A stretch of 64,000 nucleotides of DNA. Origin: DASVFB01 sp963766345 (GTDB taxonomy: Bacteria; Actinomycetota; Thermoleophilia; Gaiellales; Gaiellaceae). Location of the stretch: NCBI GenBank assembly GCA_963766345.1, contig CAVXZL010000007.1:1-64000 (forward strand). Reading direction: 5' to 3'. Below the pieces are notes generated by a model. That model was given only the letters and a program-made list of their open reading frames with translations, was not told the origin of the DNA and made no database searches. Below, in pieces: positions 29,768-37,927 of this stretch. The position numbers and the translations under genes were made by a program. The stretch's first letter is position 1. Every line of letters begins with the position of its first letter.

Positions 29768-31179
29768 GCGTCGAGCTTCTCGCGGACGAGCTCGTTCACG
29801 ACGCGCGCGTCGGCCCGGCCGTTCGTCCGCTTCATCACCTGGCCCACGAAGAAGCCGAGCAGCCCGGCCTTGCCGCCGCGATACGCCTCGACCTGACGCT
29901 CGTTCTGCGCGAGCACCTCGTCGACGATCGGCTCGAGCTGCGACGTGTCCGCGACCGCCTTCTGCTCGAGGTAGGGATCGGCGCTGAAGCCCTCGTCGCC
30001 CGCGTGCGCGATCGCGTCGTCGAACGTCTTGCGCGGGATCTCGTCGCGCGCGGTGACGAGCTTCGCGAGCTCGACCGGCGAAACGCGATCGACAGCGACG
30101 CCGGCGCCGACGAGCCGGTTCGCGATCACGTTCGCCGCGGCGACCGGTTCCGCGCCGGCGTCGCGCGTCGCGGCCCAGAGGGCGTCGAGGCCGCCGGTGA
30201 CGAGTGTCTGCGCCGTTGCCGCGCCGAGCTCGTCACGCAGGCGCACGATGCGCTTGCCCGGGAGCTCCGGCAGCTCCTCCCGCAACTGCTCGACGAGCGC
30301 CGGCTCCGATTGCACGGGCACGAGGTCGGGCTCGGGGAAGTAGCGGTAGTCGTCCGCCTCCTCCTTCGCCCGGTGCGGCGTCAGGCGGTCGTTCTCGGGC
30401 TCGTAGTCGTACGTATGCTGCTCGACCGCCGCCCCCTTGCCATACAGCGCGATCTGGTCGCGCATCGCCGCCTCGATGCCGCGGCCGATGAAGGTGAACG
30501 AGTTCATGTTCTTGAGCTCCCAGCGGGTGCGCAGCTCGTCGCTCCCGCGCGGGCGCACCGACACGTTCGCGTCGACGCGCAGCGTGCCCTTCTCCATCTC
30601 CGCGTCGGAGATGCCGAGCTCGACGATCGTCTGCCGGAGCAGGCGAAGGAAGCGAACCGCCTCGTCGGCCGAGCGGATGTCCGGCTGCGTCACGATCTCG
30701 ACGAGCGGCGTGCCGCCGCGGTTGAAGTCAACGAGCGAGTACGCCGAGCCGACCTTGCGGCCGGTGCCGCCCCCGACGTGCACGGTCTTGGCGGCGTCCT
30801 CCTCGAGATGCGCGCGCACGAAGCCGATCTCGCGGTCGCCTTCCGGGCCGGGCACGAGCAGCGAGCCGCCGACGCAGAGCGGCTGCTCGTACTGGGAGAT
30901 CTGGTAGCCCTTCGGGTTGTCGGGATAGAAGTAATTCTTCCGCGCGAAGACGGCCTCCTCGGCGATCTCGCAGCCGAGTGCGAGGCCGAGCTTGATCGTC
31001 CACTCGACTGCCTTGCGGTTCGCGACGGGGAGCGCGCCCGGGTGCGCGAGGCAGACCGGGCACGTGCGCGTGTTCGGCTCGGCGAAGTACTCGAGCTCGC
31101 AGCGGCAGAACATCTTCGTCCGCGTTTTGAGGTGAACGTGGATCTCGAGCCCGACGACGGCCTCCCAGTCAGTGCTCAT
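29764..31179 (-). CDS. gatB: aspartyl/glutamyl-tRNA amidotransferase subunit B
   Basis: The transamidase subunit of GatCAB, which turns Glu-tRNA-Gln or Asp-tRNA-Asn into Gln-tRNA-Gln or Asn-tRNA-Asn. The 471 residues include the N-terminal VGLEIHVHL signature, the zinc pair CRCEL/CPVCL within the first 45 residues, YFYPDNPKGYQISQYEQPL, HLEEDAAK, and the helical YqeY-like tail (GLLGFFVGQVMK). The start ATG lies inside the end of the 83-aa gene. The stop overlaps the cupin start. Confidence 0.97.
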   Translation of the reverse strand: MSTDWEAVVGLEIHVHLKTRTKMFCRCELEYFAEPNTRTCPVCLAHPGALPVANRKAVEWTIKLGLALGCEIAEEAVFARKNYFYPDNPKGYQISQYEQPLCVGGSLLVPGPEGDREIGFVRAHLEEDAAKTVHVGGGTGRKVGSAYSLVDFNRGGTPLVEIVTQPDIRSADEAVRFLRLLRQTIVELGISDAEMEKGTLRVDANVSVRPRGSDELRTRWELKNMNSFTFIGRGIEAAMRDQIALYGKGAAVEQHTYDYEPENDRLTPHRAKEEADDYRYFPEPDLVPVQSEPALVEQLREELPELPGKRIVRLRDELGAATAQTLVTGGLDALWAATRDAGAEPVAAANVIANRLVGAGVAVDRVSPVELAKLVTARDEIPRKTFDDAIAHAGDEGFSADPYLEQKAVADTSQLEPIVDEVLAQNERQVEAYRGGKAGLLGFFVGQVMKRTNGRADARVVNELVREKLDA

Positions 31180-31420
31180 CGAGCACTTCCTTCGCCTCGT
31201 GGAGCGCGCGCTCGATGTCGCCCTTCACCTCGACCATGCCGAGACGGTGCTCGAGCGGCCCGCGCATCTCGATCACCCAGAGCTCGTGCTCGCCCGATTC
31301 GAGTGCGAGCTTGAGGTCGCCCGCGAGCACCGCCCGCGCGCCGTCGAGGACTCGCACGTCGCCGAACGCGCGCCGGCAGGCAACCACGAAGTCCGCAGCG
31401 GGGTCGACGATCGTCCTCAT
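31169..31420 (-). CDS. 83-residue protein encoded between gatA and gatB
   Basis: A small acidic protein with alternating strand/helix character (RVLDGARAVLAGDLKLALES, ELWVIEMRGPLEHRLGMVEV). Its ATG overlaps the gatA stop (ATGA) and its end overlaps the gatB start by 11 bases, so translation of all three should be coupled. The tight packing and codon use like the neighbours support a real gene. I do not recognise the family. It may be an accessory to the GatCAB complex or an unrelated passenger. Confidence 0.75.
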   Translation of the reverse strand: MRTIVDPAADFVVACRRAFGDVRVLDGARAVLAGDLKLALESGEHELWVIEMRGPLEHRLGMVEVKGDIERALHEAKEVLDEH

Positions 31421-32814
31421 CGCAGGCGCTCCGGGACGGTGTCGAACGCGAGCGCTCGCTCGAGCGCATGTCCGACGCGGAAGAGCGTGTTCTCGGAGAA
31501 CTGCGGGCCGATGAGCTGCAACCCGACGGGGAGCCCTTCGCTCAGGCCGCACGGAATGCTCATGCTGGGAAGCCCAGCCATGTTCGGCGGGATCGCGAGC
31601 ACGTCGGCCAGATACATCGCAAGCGGGTCGGCCGTTTTCGCGCCGAGCTCGAACGCAACGGTCGGCGAGGTCGGCGAGACGAGCACGTCGAAGCGCTCGA
31701 AGAGCTCGGCGTGCTCGCGAATGATGATGGTGCGCACCTTCTGCGCCTGGCCGTAGAACGCGTCGTAGTAACCGGCGGAGAGCGCGTACGTGCCGAGCAG
31801 GATGCGCCGCTTCGGCTCGTCGCCGAATCCCGCGTCGCGCGTCCGCTCGTACAGCTCGGTGATGTCGTCGTCGCCGATGTCGGCGCGGAAGCCGTAGCGC
31901 ACGCCGTCGTAGCGGGCGAGGTTCGACGAGGCCTCCGCGGGAGCGATGAGGTAGTAGCACGCGAGGCCGTACTCGACGGAGCGCGGAAGCGAGCAGTCCT
32001 CGACCTCGGCGCCGAGCTCGGTGCACAGGTCGATCGCGCGCCGCACCGCCTCGGTCACGCCGGGCTCGATGCCCTCCGCCTCGTTCAGCTCCGTCGGCAC
32101 GCCGACGCGGACTCCGCGCAGGTCTTCGGCGCTCGGGAGCTCGACCGGCGGGACGTCCACAGTCGTCGAGTCGCACGGGTCGCGGCCGGCGATGATCTTG
32201 TAGAGGAGCGCCGCGTCCCGAACCGTCCTCGCCGTCGGCCCGACCTGGTCGAGCGACGACGCGAAGGCGACGATGCCGTAGCGCGAGACGGTGCCGTACG
32301 TCGGGCGCAGGCCGACGATCCCGCAGAGCGCGGCGGGCTGCTTGATCGAACCGCCCGTATCGGAGCCGAGCGCCCACGGAGCGAGACCCGCGGACACGGC
32401 CGCCGCCGAGCCGCCGCCCGAGCCGCCCGGCACGCGCATCGGATCCCACGGGTTCAGCGAGGGGCCGAATGCGGAGTTCTCGGTCGAAGAGCCCATTGCG
32501 AACTCGTCCGTGTTGGTCTTGCCGAGAAGCGACAGCCGCGCGTCCTTGACCCGGGACGCGACCGTCGAGTCGTACACGGGGACGTAGCCCTCGAGGATCT
32601 TCGAGCCGGCGGTGGTCTCGACGCCCTTCGTCCCGATCACGTCCTTGAGCGCGATCGGGATGCCCCCCGCGCCCGTGTAGTCGAGGCGCCGCAGGAATGC
32701 GTGGACGTCGTCGTCGCGCGCCGCGTAGGCGCCGTGCAGGTCCTCGGCGCCGACGTCGCCGCGCTCCAGCATGGACGTCGCCTCTTCGGCCGTGAGTCGC
32801 AGCGTGTCGATCAT
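31417..32814 (-). CDS. gatA: aspartyl/glutamyl-tRNA amidotransferase subunit A
   Basis: The glutaminase subunit that frees ammonia for GatB. The 465 residues carry the amidase-signature triad: Lys in IPIALKDVIGTKG near residue 55, the cis-Ser in PGGSGGGSAAAV near 130, and the nucleophile in GSDTGGSIKQPA near 153. The ATG at 32814 matches the family N-terminus (MIDTLRLTAEEATSML). Longer in-frame starts would add an unrelated basic peptide. A G-rich hairpin (CCCCCCAGGGGGG) lies at about 32827-32839 just upstream and could mask the ribosome site. Confidence 0.96.
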   Translation of the reverse strand: MIDTLRLTAEEATSMLERGDVGAEDLHGAYAARDDDVHAFLRRLDYTGAGGIPIALKDVIGTKGVETTAGSKILEGYVPVYDSTVASRVKDARLSLLGKTNTDEFAMGSSTENSAFGPSLNPWDPMRVPGGSGGGSAAAVSAGLAPWALGSDTGGSIKQPAALCGIVGLRPTYGTVSRYGIVAFASSLDQVGPTARTVRDAALLYKIIAGRDPCDSTTVDVPPVELPSAEDLRGVRVGVPTELNEAEGIEPGVTEAVRRAIDLCTELGAEVEDCSLPRSVEYGLACYYLIAPAEASSNLARYDGVRYGFRADIGDDDITELYERTRDAGFGDEPKRRILLGTYALSAGYYDAFYGQAQKVRTIIIREHAELFERFDVLVSPTSPTVAFELGAKTADPLAMYLADVLAIPPNMAGLPSMSIPCGLSEGLPVGLQLIGPQFSENTLFRVGHALERALAFDTVPERLR

Positions 32815-32926
32815 GTGCGAGCAGCACCCCCCAGGGGGGACTGCGGGCCCCCTCTCGAAGCGTCGCACGACCCGGCGCACGTGTGTGCGCCAACTGTGTG
32901 CCACAGGTGTGCGGCGGCGGTGGCGA

Positions 32927-33208
32927 TCACGTCGGCGGCACCCGGAAGGCGCCTTCCTCCGCGCGCGGCGCGTTCTCCAGCGCGACGTCGCGCGGTAGCG
33001 ACGGACGCGGCTCGTCGTCGGCGAGCACGTTGACGAGGTCGAGCGGGTGCGACGTCGCCGGCACGTCCGACAGGTCGAGCTCGGACACCTTCGACACGGC
33101 GTCGAGAATCGCGCCGAGTTGCTCGCCGAGCCGCTCGAGCTCTTCCTCCGTCAGCGCGAGCCGCGCCAGCTTCGCGACGTGGAGCACCTGATCTCTCGTG
33201 ATCGTCAC
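32927..33208 (-). CDS. gatC: aspartyl/glutamyl-tRNA amidotransferase subunit C
   Basis: The 93-residue structural subunit that wraps GatA and GatB. The helix LHVAKLARLALTEEELERLGEQL and the later SDVPATSHPLDLVNVLADDE segment are standard GatC sequence. The start is GTG 33208. It opens the gatC-gatA-83aa-gatB-cupin operon and is separated from gatA by 112 bases holding short GC-rich inverted repeats. Confidence 0.94.
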   Translation of the reverse strand: MTITRDQVLHVAKLARLALTEEELERLGEQLGAILDAVSKVSELDLSDVPATSHPLDLVNVLADDEPRPSLPRDVALENAPRAEEGAFRVPPT

Positions 33209-33231
33209 GCCCGGTGGATCCTTCCAAATAG

Positions 33232-33255
33232 AACGGGCCCCTTCCGGGGCCCGTT
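33232..33255. terminator. Rho-independent terminator after cspA
   Basis: AACGGGCCCC and GGGGCCCGTT form a perfect 10-bp stem with loop TTCC. On the reverse strand it is followed by CTATTT, and it lies 25 bases after the cspA stop. It separates cspA from the gat operon and could also end leftover plus-strand transcription. Confidence 0.85.
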
Positions 33256-33279
33256 GTTTCTCGGTTCCGAAAGGAAAGC

Positions 33280-33480
33280 TTAGGCGGCCTGCACGTTCGC
33301 GGCCTGGGCGCCCTTCGGCCCCTGGACCACTTCGAACGACACGCGCTGGCCTTCGGTCAGCGACTTGTAGCCCTCCATCGTGATCGCGGAGAAATGGACG
33401 AACACGTCGTCGCCACCCTCACGCTCGATGAAGCCGTAGCCCTTCTCGTTCGAAAACCACTTCACGGTGCCCTCTGGCAA
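33280..33480 (-). CDS. cspA: cold-shock domain protein
   Basis: A 66-residue single-stranded nucleic-acid chaperone. Both RNA-binding motifs are present: KGYGFIE (RNP1) and DVFVHFSAI (RNP2). I choose TTG 33480 because AGGAGGAGT lies about 6 bases upstream and LPEGTVKWF is the normal N-terminus; a longer version would add 13 atypical residues. A candidate -10 (TATTGT, 33552-33557, reverse strand) lies over the end of folD. The terminator at 33232-33255 closes it as a single-gene unit. Confidence 0.95.
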   Translation of the reverse strand: MPEGTVKWFSNEKGYGFIEREGGDDVFVHFSAITMEGYKSLTEGQRVSFEVVQGPKGAQAANVQAA

Positions 33481-33559
33481 AGAACTCCTCCTCACAAAAA
33501 CAAGCGACGACCCGGGCACCGAGCCGCCGACCGGTTGTTACAGCGGGCCGAACAATAGC

Positions 33560-34411
33560 TCAGGTGGCGGGAAATTCAAATGTTCCGCGTTGCAGGCGAG
33601 CAGCCTGAACCGTGTTCTTGAGCAGGCATGCGATCGTCATCGGGCCGACACCGCCGGGCACCGGCGTCATGTGGCCCGCGACTTCCATCGCCGCTGGATC
33701 CACGTCGCCGACGAGCCCCGCGTCCGTTCGGTTCATGCCGACGTCGACGACCGCCGATCCGTGTTTGACCATGTCCGGCGTCACGAGGGCGGCACGGCCC
33801 GCCGCGACGACGAGCACGTCCGCGTCGAGCGTCTCGCGCTCGAGGTCTCGCGTGTGCGTGTGACACATGATCACCGTCGCGTGCTGCCGTAACAGCAGCT
33901 GCGCGACCGGCTTTCCGACGATGTTGCTGCGTCCGATGACGACCGCGGTCGCTCCGTCGAGCTCGATGTCGTACGTCGCGAGCAGCGCCATGATGCCGAC
34001 CGGTGTCGCGGGTACCAGTCTCGGTCGTCCGAGGTAGAGGCGACCGGCGTTCGTCGAGTGGAGCCCGTCGACGTCCTTCAGGGGATCCACCGCTTCGATA
34101 ATCGCCTCCTCGTCGAGATGGTCCGGCAGCGGCAGCTGGACGAGGATGCCTTGCACCGACTCATCGGCGTTCAGCTCGGCCACGCGCGCGTGCAACTGCT
34201 CCTGCGTCGTCGTCGCCGGGAGGCGCAGATCGAGCGACTCGATGCCGACCTCGCTCGCCGCCTCGTGCTTTCGGCGGATGTAAATCTCGGAGGCGGAGTC
34301 GTCGCCGACGAGCACGGTCGCGAGCCCGATGCGGCCGAGCTCGGCGATCTCTGCCTTCACCTCTGCGCGCACGCCCTCGGCGAGCGCCTTCCCGTCCATG
34401 ACCGTCGCCAC
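33560..34411 (-). CDS. folD: methylenetetrahydrofolate dehydrogenase/cyclohydrolase
   Basis: A bifunctional folate enzyme of 283 residues that interconverts methylene- and formyl-tetrahydrofolate with NADP. Catalytic lysine is in SEIYIRRKHEAASEVGI near residue 51. The substrate loops GILVQLPLP and DVDGLH are intact. The NADP signature is VVIGRSNIVGKPVAQLL near residue 165. PVPGGVGPMTIACLL is the C-terminal hallmark. The start is GTG 34411; the MDGKALA methionine four codons on is an alternative. Confidence 0.96.
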   Translation of the reverse strand: MATVMDGKALAEGVRAEVKAEIAELGRIGLATVLVGDDSASEIYIRRKHEAASEVGIESLDLRLPATTTQEQLHARVAELNADESVQGILVQLPLPDHLDEEAIIEAVDPLKDVDGLHSTNAGRLYLGRPRLVPATPVGIMALLATYDIELDGATAVVIGRSNIVGKPVAQLLLRQHATVIMCHTHTRDLERETLDADVLVVAAGRAALVTPDMVKHGSAVVDVGMNRTDAGLVGDVDPAAMEVAGHMTPVPGGVGPMTIACLLKNTVQAARLQRGTFEFPAT

Positions 34412-34421
34412 GGCCAGGACG

Positions 34422-34765
34422 TTAGCCCCCGCTGACGACGCTCCGCGGGTGCCTTCGAACGAACGTGACGCGAAGCGCGGCCGCGCTCACCACCGCGCAA
34501 GCCAGGAGAGCGCCGGCGATCCACGACGTCCAGTCCGTCGGTGCCGGCCGCACGACTCGCGCAGACCCGGGCCGCGGATCGTTCGCGATCGGAAAGAGAA
34601 CGTCGGCGTCGTGCGTCCCGGTCGCGCCGCTCGTGAACCCCCGAAGACCGATCTGCACGTCTCGGATGCCTCGTCGGGCACCACGAATGTGGCGGCGTAC
34701 CTTCCGTCGGCGTGCGCGTTGGACGAGGCGAATCCCACCTTCGCACCCGCGCAACGAGCGTACAC
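34422..34765 (-). pseudogene. frameshifted remnant of a C-terminally membrane-anchored protein
   Basis: Two frames read in sequence. The first, from about 34765, gives GFASSNAHADGRYAATFVVP. The second, from about 34685 to the stop at 34422, gives IRDVQIGLRGFTSGATGTHD, then a C-terminal helix (WIAGALLACAVVSAAALRV). Together they look like an exported domain with a C-terminal membrane anchor. One base is missing or extra near 34680 (around CCCGACGAGGCATCC). The N-terminus is also short and begins inside an inverted repeat, so the gene may be truncated as well. Confidence 0.55.
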
Positions 34766-34776
34766 CGCTCGTTGCG
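34750..34776. repeat. 11-bp inverted repeat upstream of ferritin-like gene
   Basis: CGCAACGAGCG and CGCTCGTTGCG are perfect complements around TACAC. The site is 39 bases before the ferritin-like gene start and overlaps the apparent start of the broken reverse-strand gene. There is no T-tract, so an operator in a divergent promoter is more likely than a terminator. Confidence 0.7.
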
Positions 34777-34814
34777 AGGCGGTTCCGCACGCGCGAGGAG
34801 TTAGCCTCTACATC

Positions 34815-35633
34815 GTGGAGACCGAGCAGCTCGCCCCCGAGGCGGCCGAGGAACGCGGCGAGTTCGCAGGCGTCCTCCGCTACTACGAGCTGGCGAAGCG
34901 CGCCGAGTGGCAGGTGCGCGACATGCCGTGGAACGACATCCCGCCGATCCCCGAGTACAAGGGCTCGCCGCAGAAGCTCGCGCGGCGGCGCGACCTCTGG
35001 CGCTCGGTGATCATGCAGCAGCTCCAGGCCGACATGTTCGCCGTGCAGATGGCGTCGCAGCTGCTCAACGCCGCGCCGCATCCCGAGGCTCGCCTCTACT
35101 ACTCGACGATGTCGCAGGACGAGGCGCGCCACACGGAGGCGTGGCTCAAGCTGATGGAGGAAGCCGGCGGCGAGTCGGAGCGGGACCCGCACCTCGACAA
35201 GCTCGCGGCGATGTTCCTCGCGCTCGACACGCTCGAGGAGAAGGTCTTCCTGATGCAGGTCTTCTTCGAGCGGATGATCATCCCGCGCTTTCGCATGATC
35301 GCTGCTGCGTCGCCGGGCACGGTGCTCGAGGACCTCTGCAAACGGCTGACGATCGACGACGGGATCCACCACCGCTCCGGCGTGGAGTACGAGCGGGTGC
35401 TGCTCCAGGACGTGACGCGGAAGGAGCAGCAGCAGCTCGTCAAGATCGCGAACCAGATGCTGCCGATCTTCGTCGCGCACTCGATGTGGCGGCCGAAGGC
35501 GCGAGCCTCGATCGCGGGGCTCATGCGCGACCGCGACATCAAGATGCTGAACGACGATCTCGCAGAGGGCGTGCGCCTCGCCGGCTCGCTCGGTATCGAC
35601 GTCTCGGATCTGGAGCTGCCGTCGTTCTCGTGA
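34815..35633 (+). CDS. ferritin-like diiron-carboxylate protein (R2-like)
   Basis: A 272-residue all-helical protein. The diiron motif pairs are DEARH (ExxH type, about residue 100) and DDGIHH (DxxH type, near 180), with EEKVFLMQVFFERM between them, as in the ribonucleotide-reductase R2/R2lox superfamily. The first carboxylate helix (QLQADMFAVQMAS) lacks an obvious Glu in the usual place, so the metal site may differ. It starts at GTG 34815 and overlaps the GNAT gene (GTGA). A dyad lies just upstream. Oxygen-dependent chemistry is inferred; the substrate is not known. Confidence 0.75.
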   Translation: METEQLAPEAAEERGEFAGVLRYYELAKRAEWQVRDMPWNDIPPIPEYKGSPQKLARRRDLWRSVIMQQLQADMFAVQMASQLLNAAPHPEARLYYSTMSQDEARHTEAWLKLMEEAGGESERDPHLDKLAAMFLALDTLEEKVFLMQVFFERMIIPRFRMIAAASPGTVLEDLCKRLTIDDGIHHRSGVEYERVLLQDVTRKEQQQLVKIANQMLPIFVAHSMWRPKARASIAGLMRDRDIKMLNDDLAEGVRLAGSLGIDVSDLELPSFS

Positions 35634-36163
35634 CGCCGCGCTCCGACGGCGACATCCGACTCGAGCCCTTGACCGCGGCGCACGCGGCGGCGATGGACGC
35701 GCTCGCAAGAGATCAGGACGTCGCGCGCTTCACCCGCGTCCCCGACCCGGTTCCGGAGGGCTTCGGAGCGCGTTGGGTCGAGCGCTACACACGCGGGCGC
35801 GACGAGCGGACGAACGAGGGCTTCGCGATCGTCGACTCCGAGAACGGCGGCTTCCTCGGCTTCATGGCGCTCGTGAACCTGAACCTCGAGACGCAGGAGG
35901 CGGAGGCGGGCTACATCGTCGCCTCGCACGCACGTGGCCGCGGCGTCGCGACGCGGGCGCTGCGACTGCTGACCGCCTGGGCGTTCGACGAGCTCCCGCT
36001 CGAGCGGATCGAGCTCTTCATCGACGTCGAGAACTCCCCGTCCGAGGTCGTCGCGCAGCGCTGCGGCTACACCCGCGAAGGCGTGCTGCGCTGGACGTAC
36101 CTCAAGCCGGGCCTGCGCTCGGACACGATCGTCTACTCGAAGCTGCGGCGCGAGCACATGTAG
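35630..36163 (+). CDS. GNAT N-acetyltransferase (RimJ/RimL-like)
   Basis: A 177-residue acetyl-CoA-dependent transferase. The fold is complete: IRLEPLTAAHAAAMDAL, the NEGFAIVDSENGGFLGFM strand pair, acetyl-CoA loop SHARGRGVATRALRLLTAWA near residue 105, and ENSPSEVVAQRCGYTREG, typical of the RimJ/RimL group acting on N-termini or small amines. The start GTG 35630 overlaps the ferritin-like gene's stop. The acceptor cannot be named. Confidence 0.9.
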   Translation: MTPRSDGDIRLEPLTAAHAAAMDALARDQDVARFTRVPDPVPEGFGARWVERYTRGRDERTNEGFAIVDSENGGFLGFMALVNLNLETQEAEAGYIVASHARGRGVATRALRLLTAWAFDELPLERIELFIDVENSPSEVVAQRCGYTREGVLRWTYLKPGLRSDTIVYSKLRREHM

Positions 36164-36184
36164 CGGCACGTAGACGAGCGGAAC

Positions 36185-36535
36185 CTACGACGCGGCGAGC
36201 GGGTGGCGCGGCTCGTACAGCGTCACCTCGACGCCGCCGGGCAGCACGAGCGTCGCGGCGATTCCCCAGCCGCGGTCCTCCGGCTCGCCGCGGATCTCGA
36301 GGCCCTTCGCTCGCAGCTCGTCGATCGTCGCTGCGATGTCGTCGCACGTGAAGTAGAGCTCGTGGTGCGTATCGCCCACCTCCGACGGATGCGCGGCGAT
36401 CTCCGCGGGCGGCAGCGCGAAGATGAGCCAGCCGTCGCCGGCGTCGACGTGCTTCCAGCCGAGCGCGTCACGGAAGACCGCCCGCAGCTCCTCGGCCTCG
36501 GGCGTGAAGAGGATGACGTGCGCGCCGGTGATCAA
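36185..36535 (-). CDS. glyoxalase/VOC-family protein
   Basis: A 116-residue vicinal-oxygen-chelate protein with one two-module unit. Landmarks are VILFTPEAEELRAVFRDALGW, THHELYFTCDDIAATIDEL with the metal His and Glu, and VTLYEPRHPLAAS carrying the last Glu. Typical members are dioxygenases, isomerases or resistance proteins; none can be chosen here. The start is uncertain: TTG 36535 fits the domain edge, 19 bases from the divergent HMG-CoA reductase start. Confidence 0.8.
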   Translation of the reverse strand: MITGAHVILFTPEAEELRAVFRDALGWKHVDAGDGWLIFALPPAEIAAHPSEVGDTHHELYFTCDDIAATIDELRAKGLEIRGEPEDRGWGIAATLVLPGGVEVTLYEPRHPLAAS

Positions 36536-36554
36536 CGGCCATATTCTCTTCCGA

Positions 36555-37739
36555 GTGCGCTGGCCCCGCAAGAACGACGCCGCCTCGATCCGCGCCCGGC
36601 AGGAGGCGCTCGGCATCAACGGCCTCGTCACGTCGATCGAGCTCGAGCCGTTCACGGCCGCCGCGGAGACGGTCACCGGCGTCGCCGTCATTCCCGTGTC
36701 GGTGGTGCCGTTGACGATCGATCTCGGCGAGTACGCCCTGGACGACCGAGGCGGCGTTCACGAGACGGGACGCGCGACGGAGACGGTGCACGCCCCGCTC
36801 GCACACACCGAGGGCGGCCTGACCGCCTCGATGACGCGGGGCGCGAAGGCGGCCGGGACGATTCGCACGCACGTCCTCCACGACCGCATCACCCGCGCGA
36901 GCTGCTTCGTCTGCGCGTCGGCGGGCGAGGCGATCGCACTCGCGAGCTGGCTCGAAGGCGAGCTCGACGCGATGCGCGCGTGGCTCGCCGACTCGCAGGA
37001 TCCGTTCGTGTCACGGCACGCGAAGCTGCGCGAGGTGAAGACACATGTCGTCGGGCCGATGTGCCACGTGCTCTGGGCGTGGACGACCGGCGACGCTGTC
37101 GGCCCGAACATGATGACGAGGAACAGCTACCTGCTGAACATGGGCTACGTGATGGAACGCGCACCGGTGAAACCGGAGCGCGCCCTCCTCGAGGCGAACA
37201 TGGGCGGCGACAAGAAGCCGTCCTACGAGTACTTCCATTCCGGCCACGGCAAGACGGTCATCGCAGAATGCACGCTCACCGAGGAGGCGATCGCGCGGAT
37301 CCTGCGCACGACTCCCGCAGACCTCGAGGCGCTCGCGTGGGCCGGCACGCACGGCGCGGTCGCCTCCGGGATGCAGTCGGTCGCGTTCACGCCTGCCTCG
37401 GCGATCGCCGCCGTCTTCGCCGCGACCGGGCAGGACATCGGCATGGTCGGGACGAGCTCGATGGCCCACGGCACCGGGCGCCGCGTCGAGGGCGGCTTCC
37501 ACTGCTCGATCCGCTTTCCCGGCCTCGAGGTGGGCACCGTCGGGGGCGGGACGACGCTGCCGTCGGCGCGCGACTGGCTCGGCGTCATGGGTTGCGCCGG
37601 GCCCGGCAAGGTCTACCGCTTCGCGCAGGTTGTCGCGGCGGCCGCGCTCGCGCTCGAGATCTCGGCCTCGGCCGCGATGGCGACCGCGGGCTCGGAGAAC
37701 TTCTTCCGCGCGCACCACGAGCGCGGCGGCCTGCGCTAG
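36555..37739 (+). CDS. hydroxymethylglutaryl-CoA reductase (class I-like)
   Basis: Makes mevalonate from HMG-CoA using NADPH. The 394 residues hold the catalytic set: Glu in AAETVTGVAVIPVSV, Lys in ANMGGDKKPSYEYFHSGHGK, Asp in ATGQDIGMVGTSSMAHG, and His in the closing FFRAHHERGG. TTEG-like PLAHTEGGLTASMTRGAKAA and GDAVGPNMMTRNSY match the substrate-binding and dimer regions. No N-terminal membrane domain is present, as in archaeal and bacterial forms. The start is GTG 36555. Other mevalonate genes are not nearby. The DKKPS motif and length favour class I over the Pseudomonas class II type. Confidence 0.9.
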   Translation: MRWPRKNDAASIRARQEALGINGLVTSIELEPFTAAAETVTGVAVIPVSVVPLTIDLGEYALDDRGGVHETGRATETVHAPLAHTEGGLTASMTRGAKAAGTIRTHVLHDRITRASCFVCASAGEAIALASWLEGELDAMRAWLADSQDPFVSRHAKLREVKTHVVGPMCHVLWAWTTGDAVGPNMMTRNSYLLNMGYVMERAPVKPERALLEANMGGDKKPSYEYFHSGHGKTVIAECTLTEEAIARILRTTPADLEALAWAGTHGAVASGMQSVAFTPASAIAAVFAATGQDIGMVGTSSMAHGTGRRVEGGFHCSIRFPGLEVGTVGGGTTLPSARDWLGVMGCAGPGKVYRFAQVVAAAALALEISASAAMATAGSENFFRAHHERGGLR

Positions 37740-37887
37740 CGCGGGGATCAAGCCGGCGCAGGCGACGGTCGATACGACCGGCGGAACAGCCGCATGTTCG
37801 CATCGTCACCGTCGGGGCCTGTACGACGAGGCCGAGTACCGGAACCGCCCCGCCGGCTCGACACGAACGCGATGCGCGAATGAAAAG

Positions 37888-37907
37888 GGCCGCCCGGAGG
37901 CGGCCCC
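37888..37907. terminator. bidirectional Rho-independent terminator
   Basis: GGGCCGCC and GGCGGCCC form a perfect 8-bp stem around CGGA, flanked by AAAA on the left and TTT on the right. It therefore has a T-tract in both directions. It separates the HMG-CoA reductase gene from the convergent BNR-repeat gene. Confidence 0.9.
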
Positions 37908-37927
37908 TTTCCACGTACGTGAGTGCC

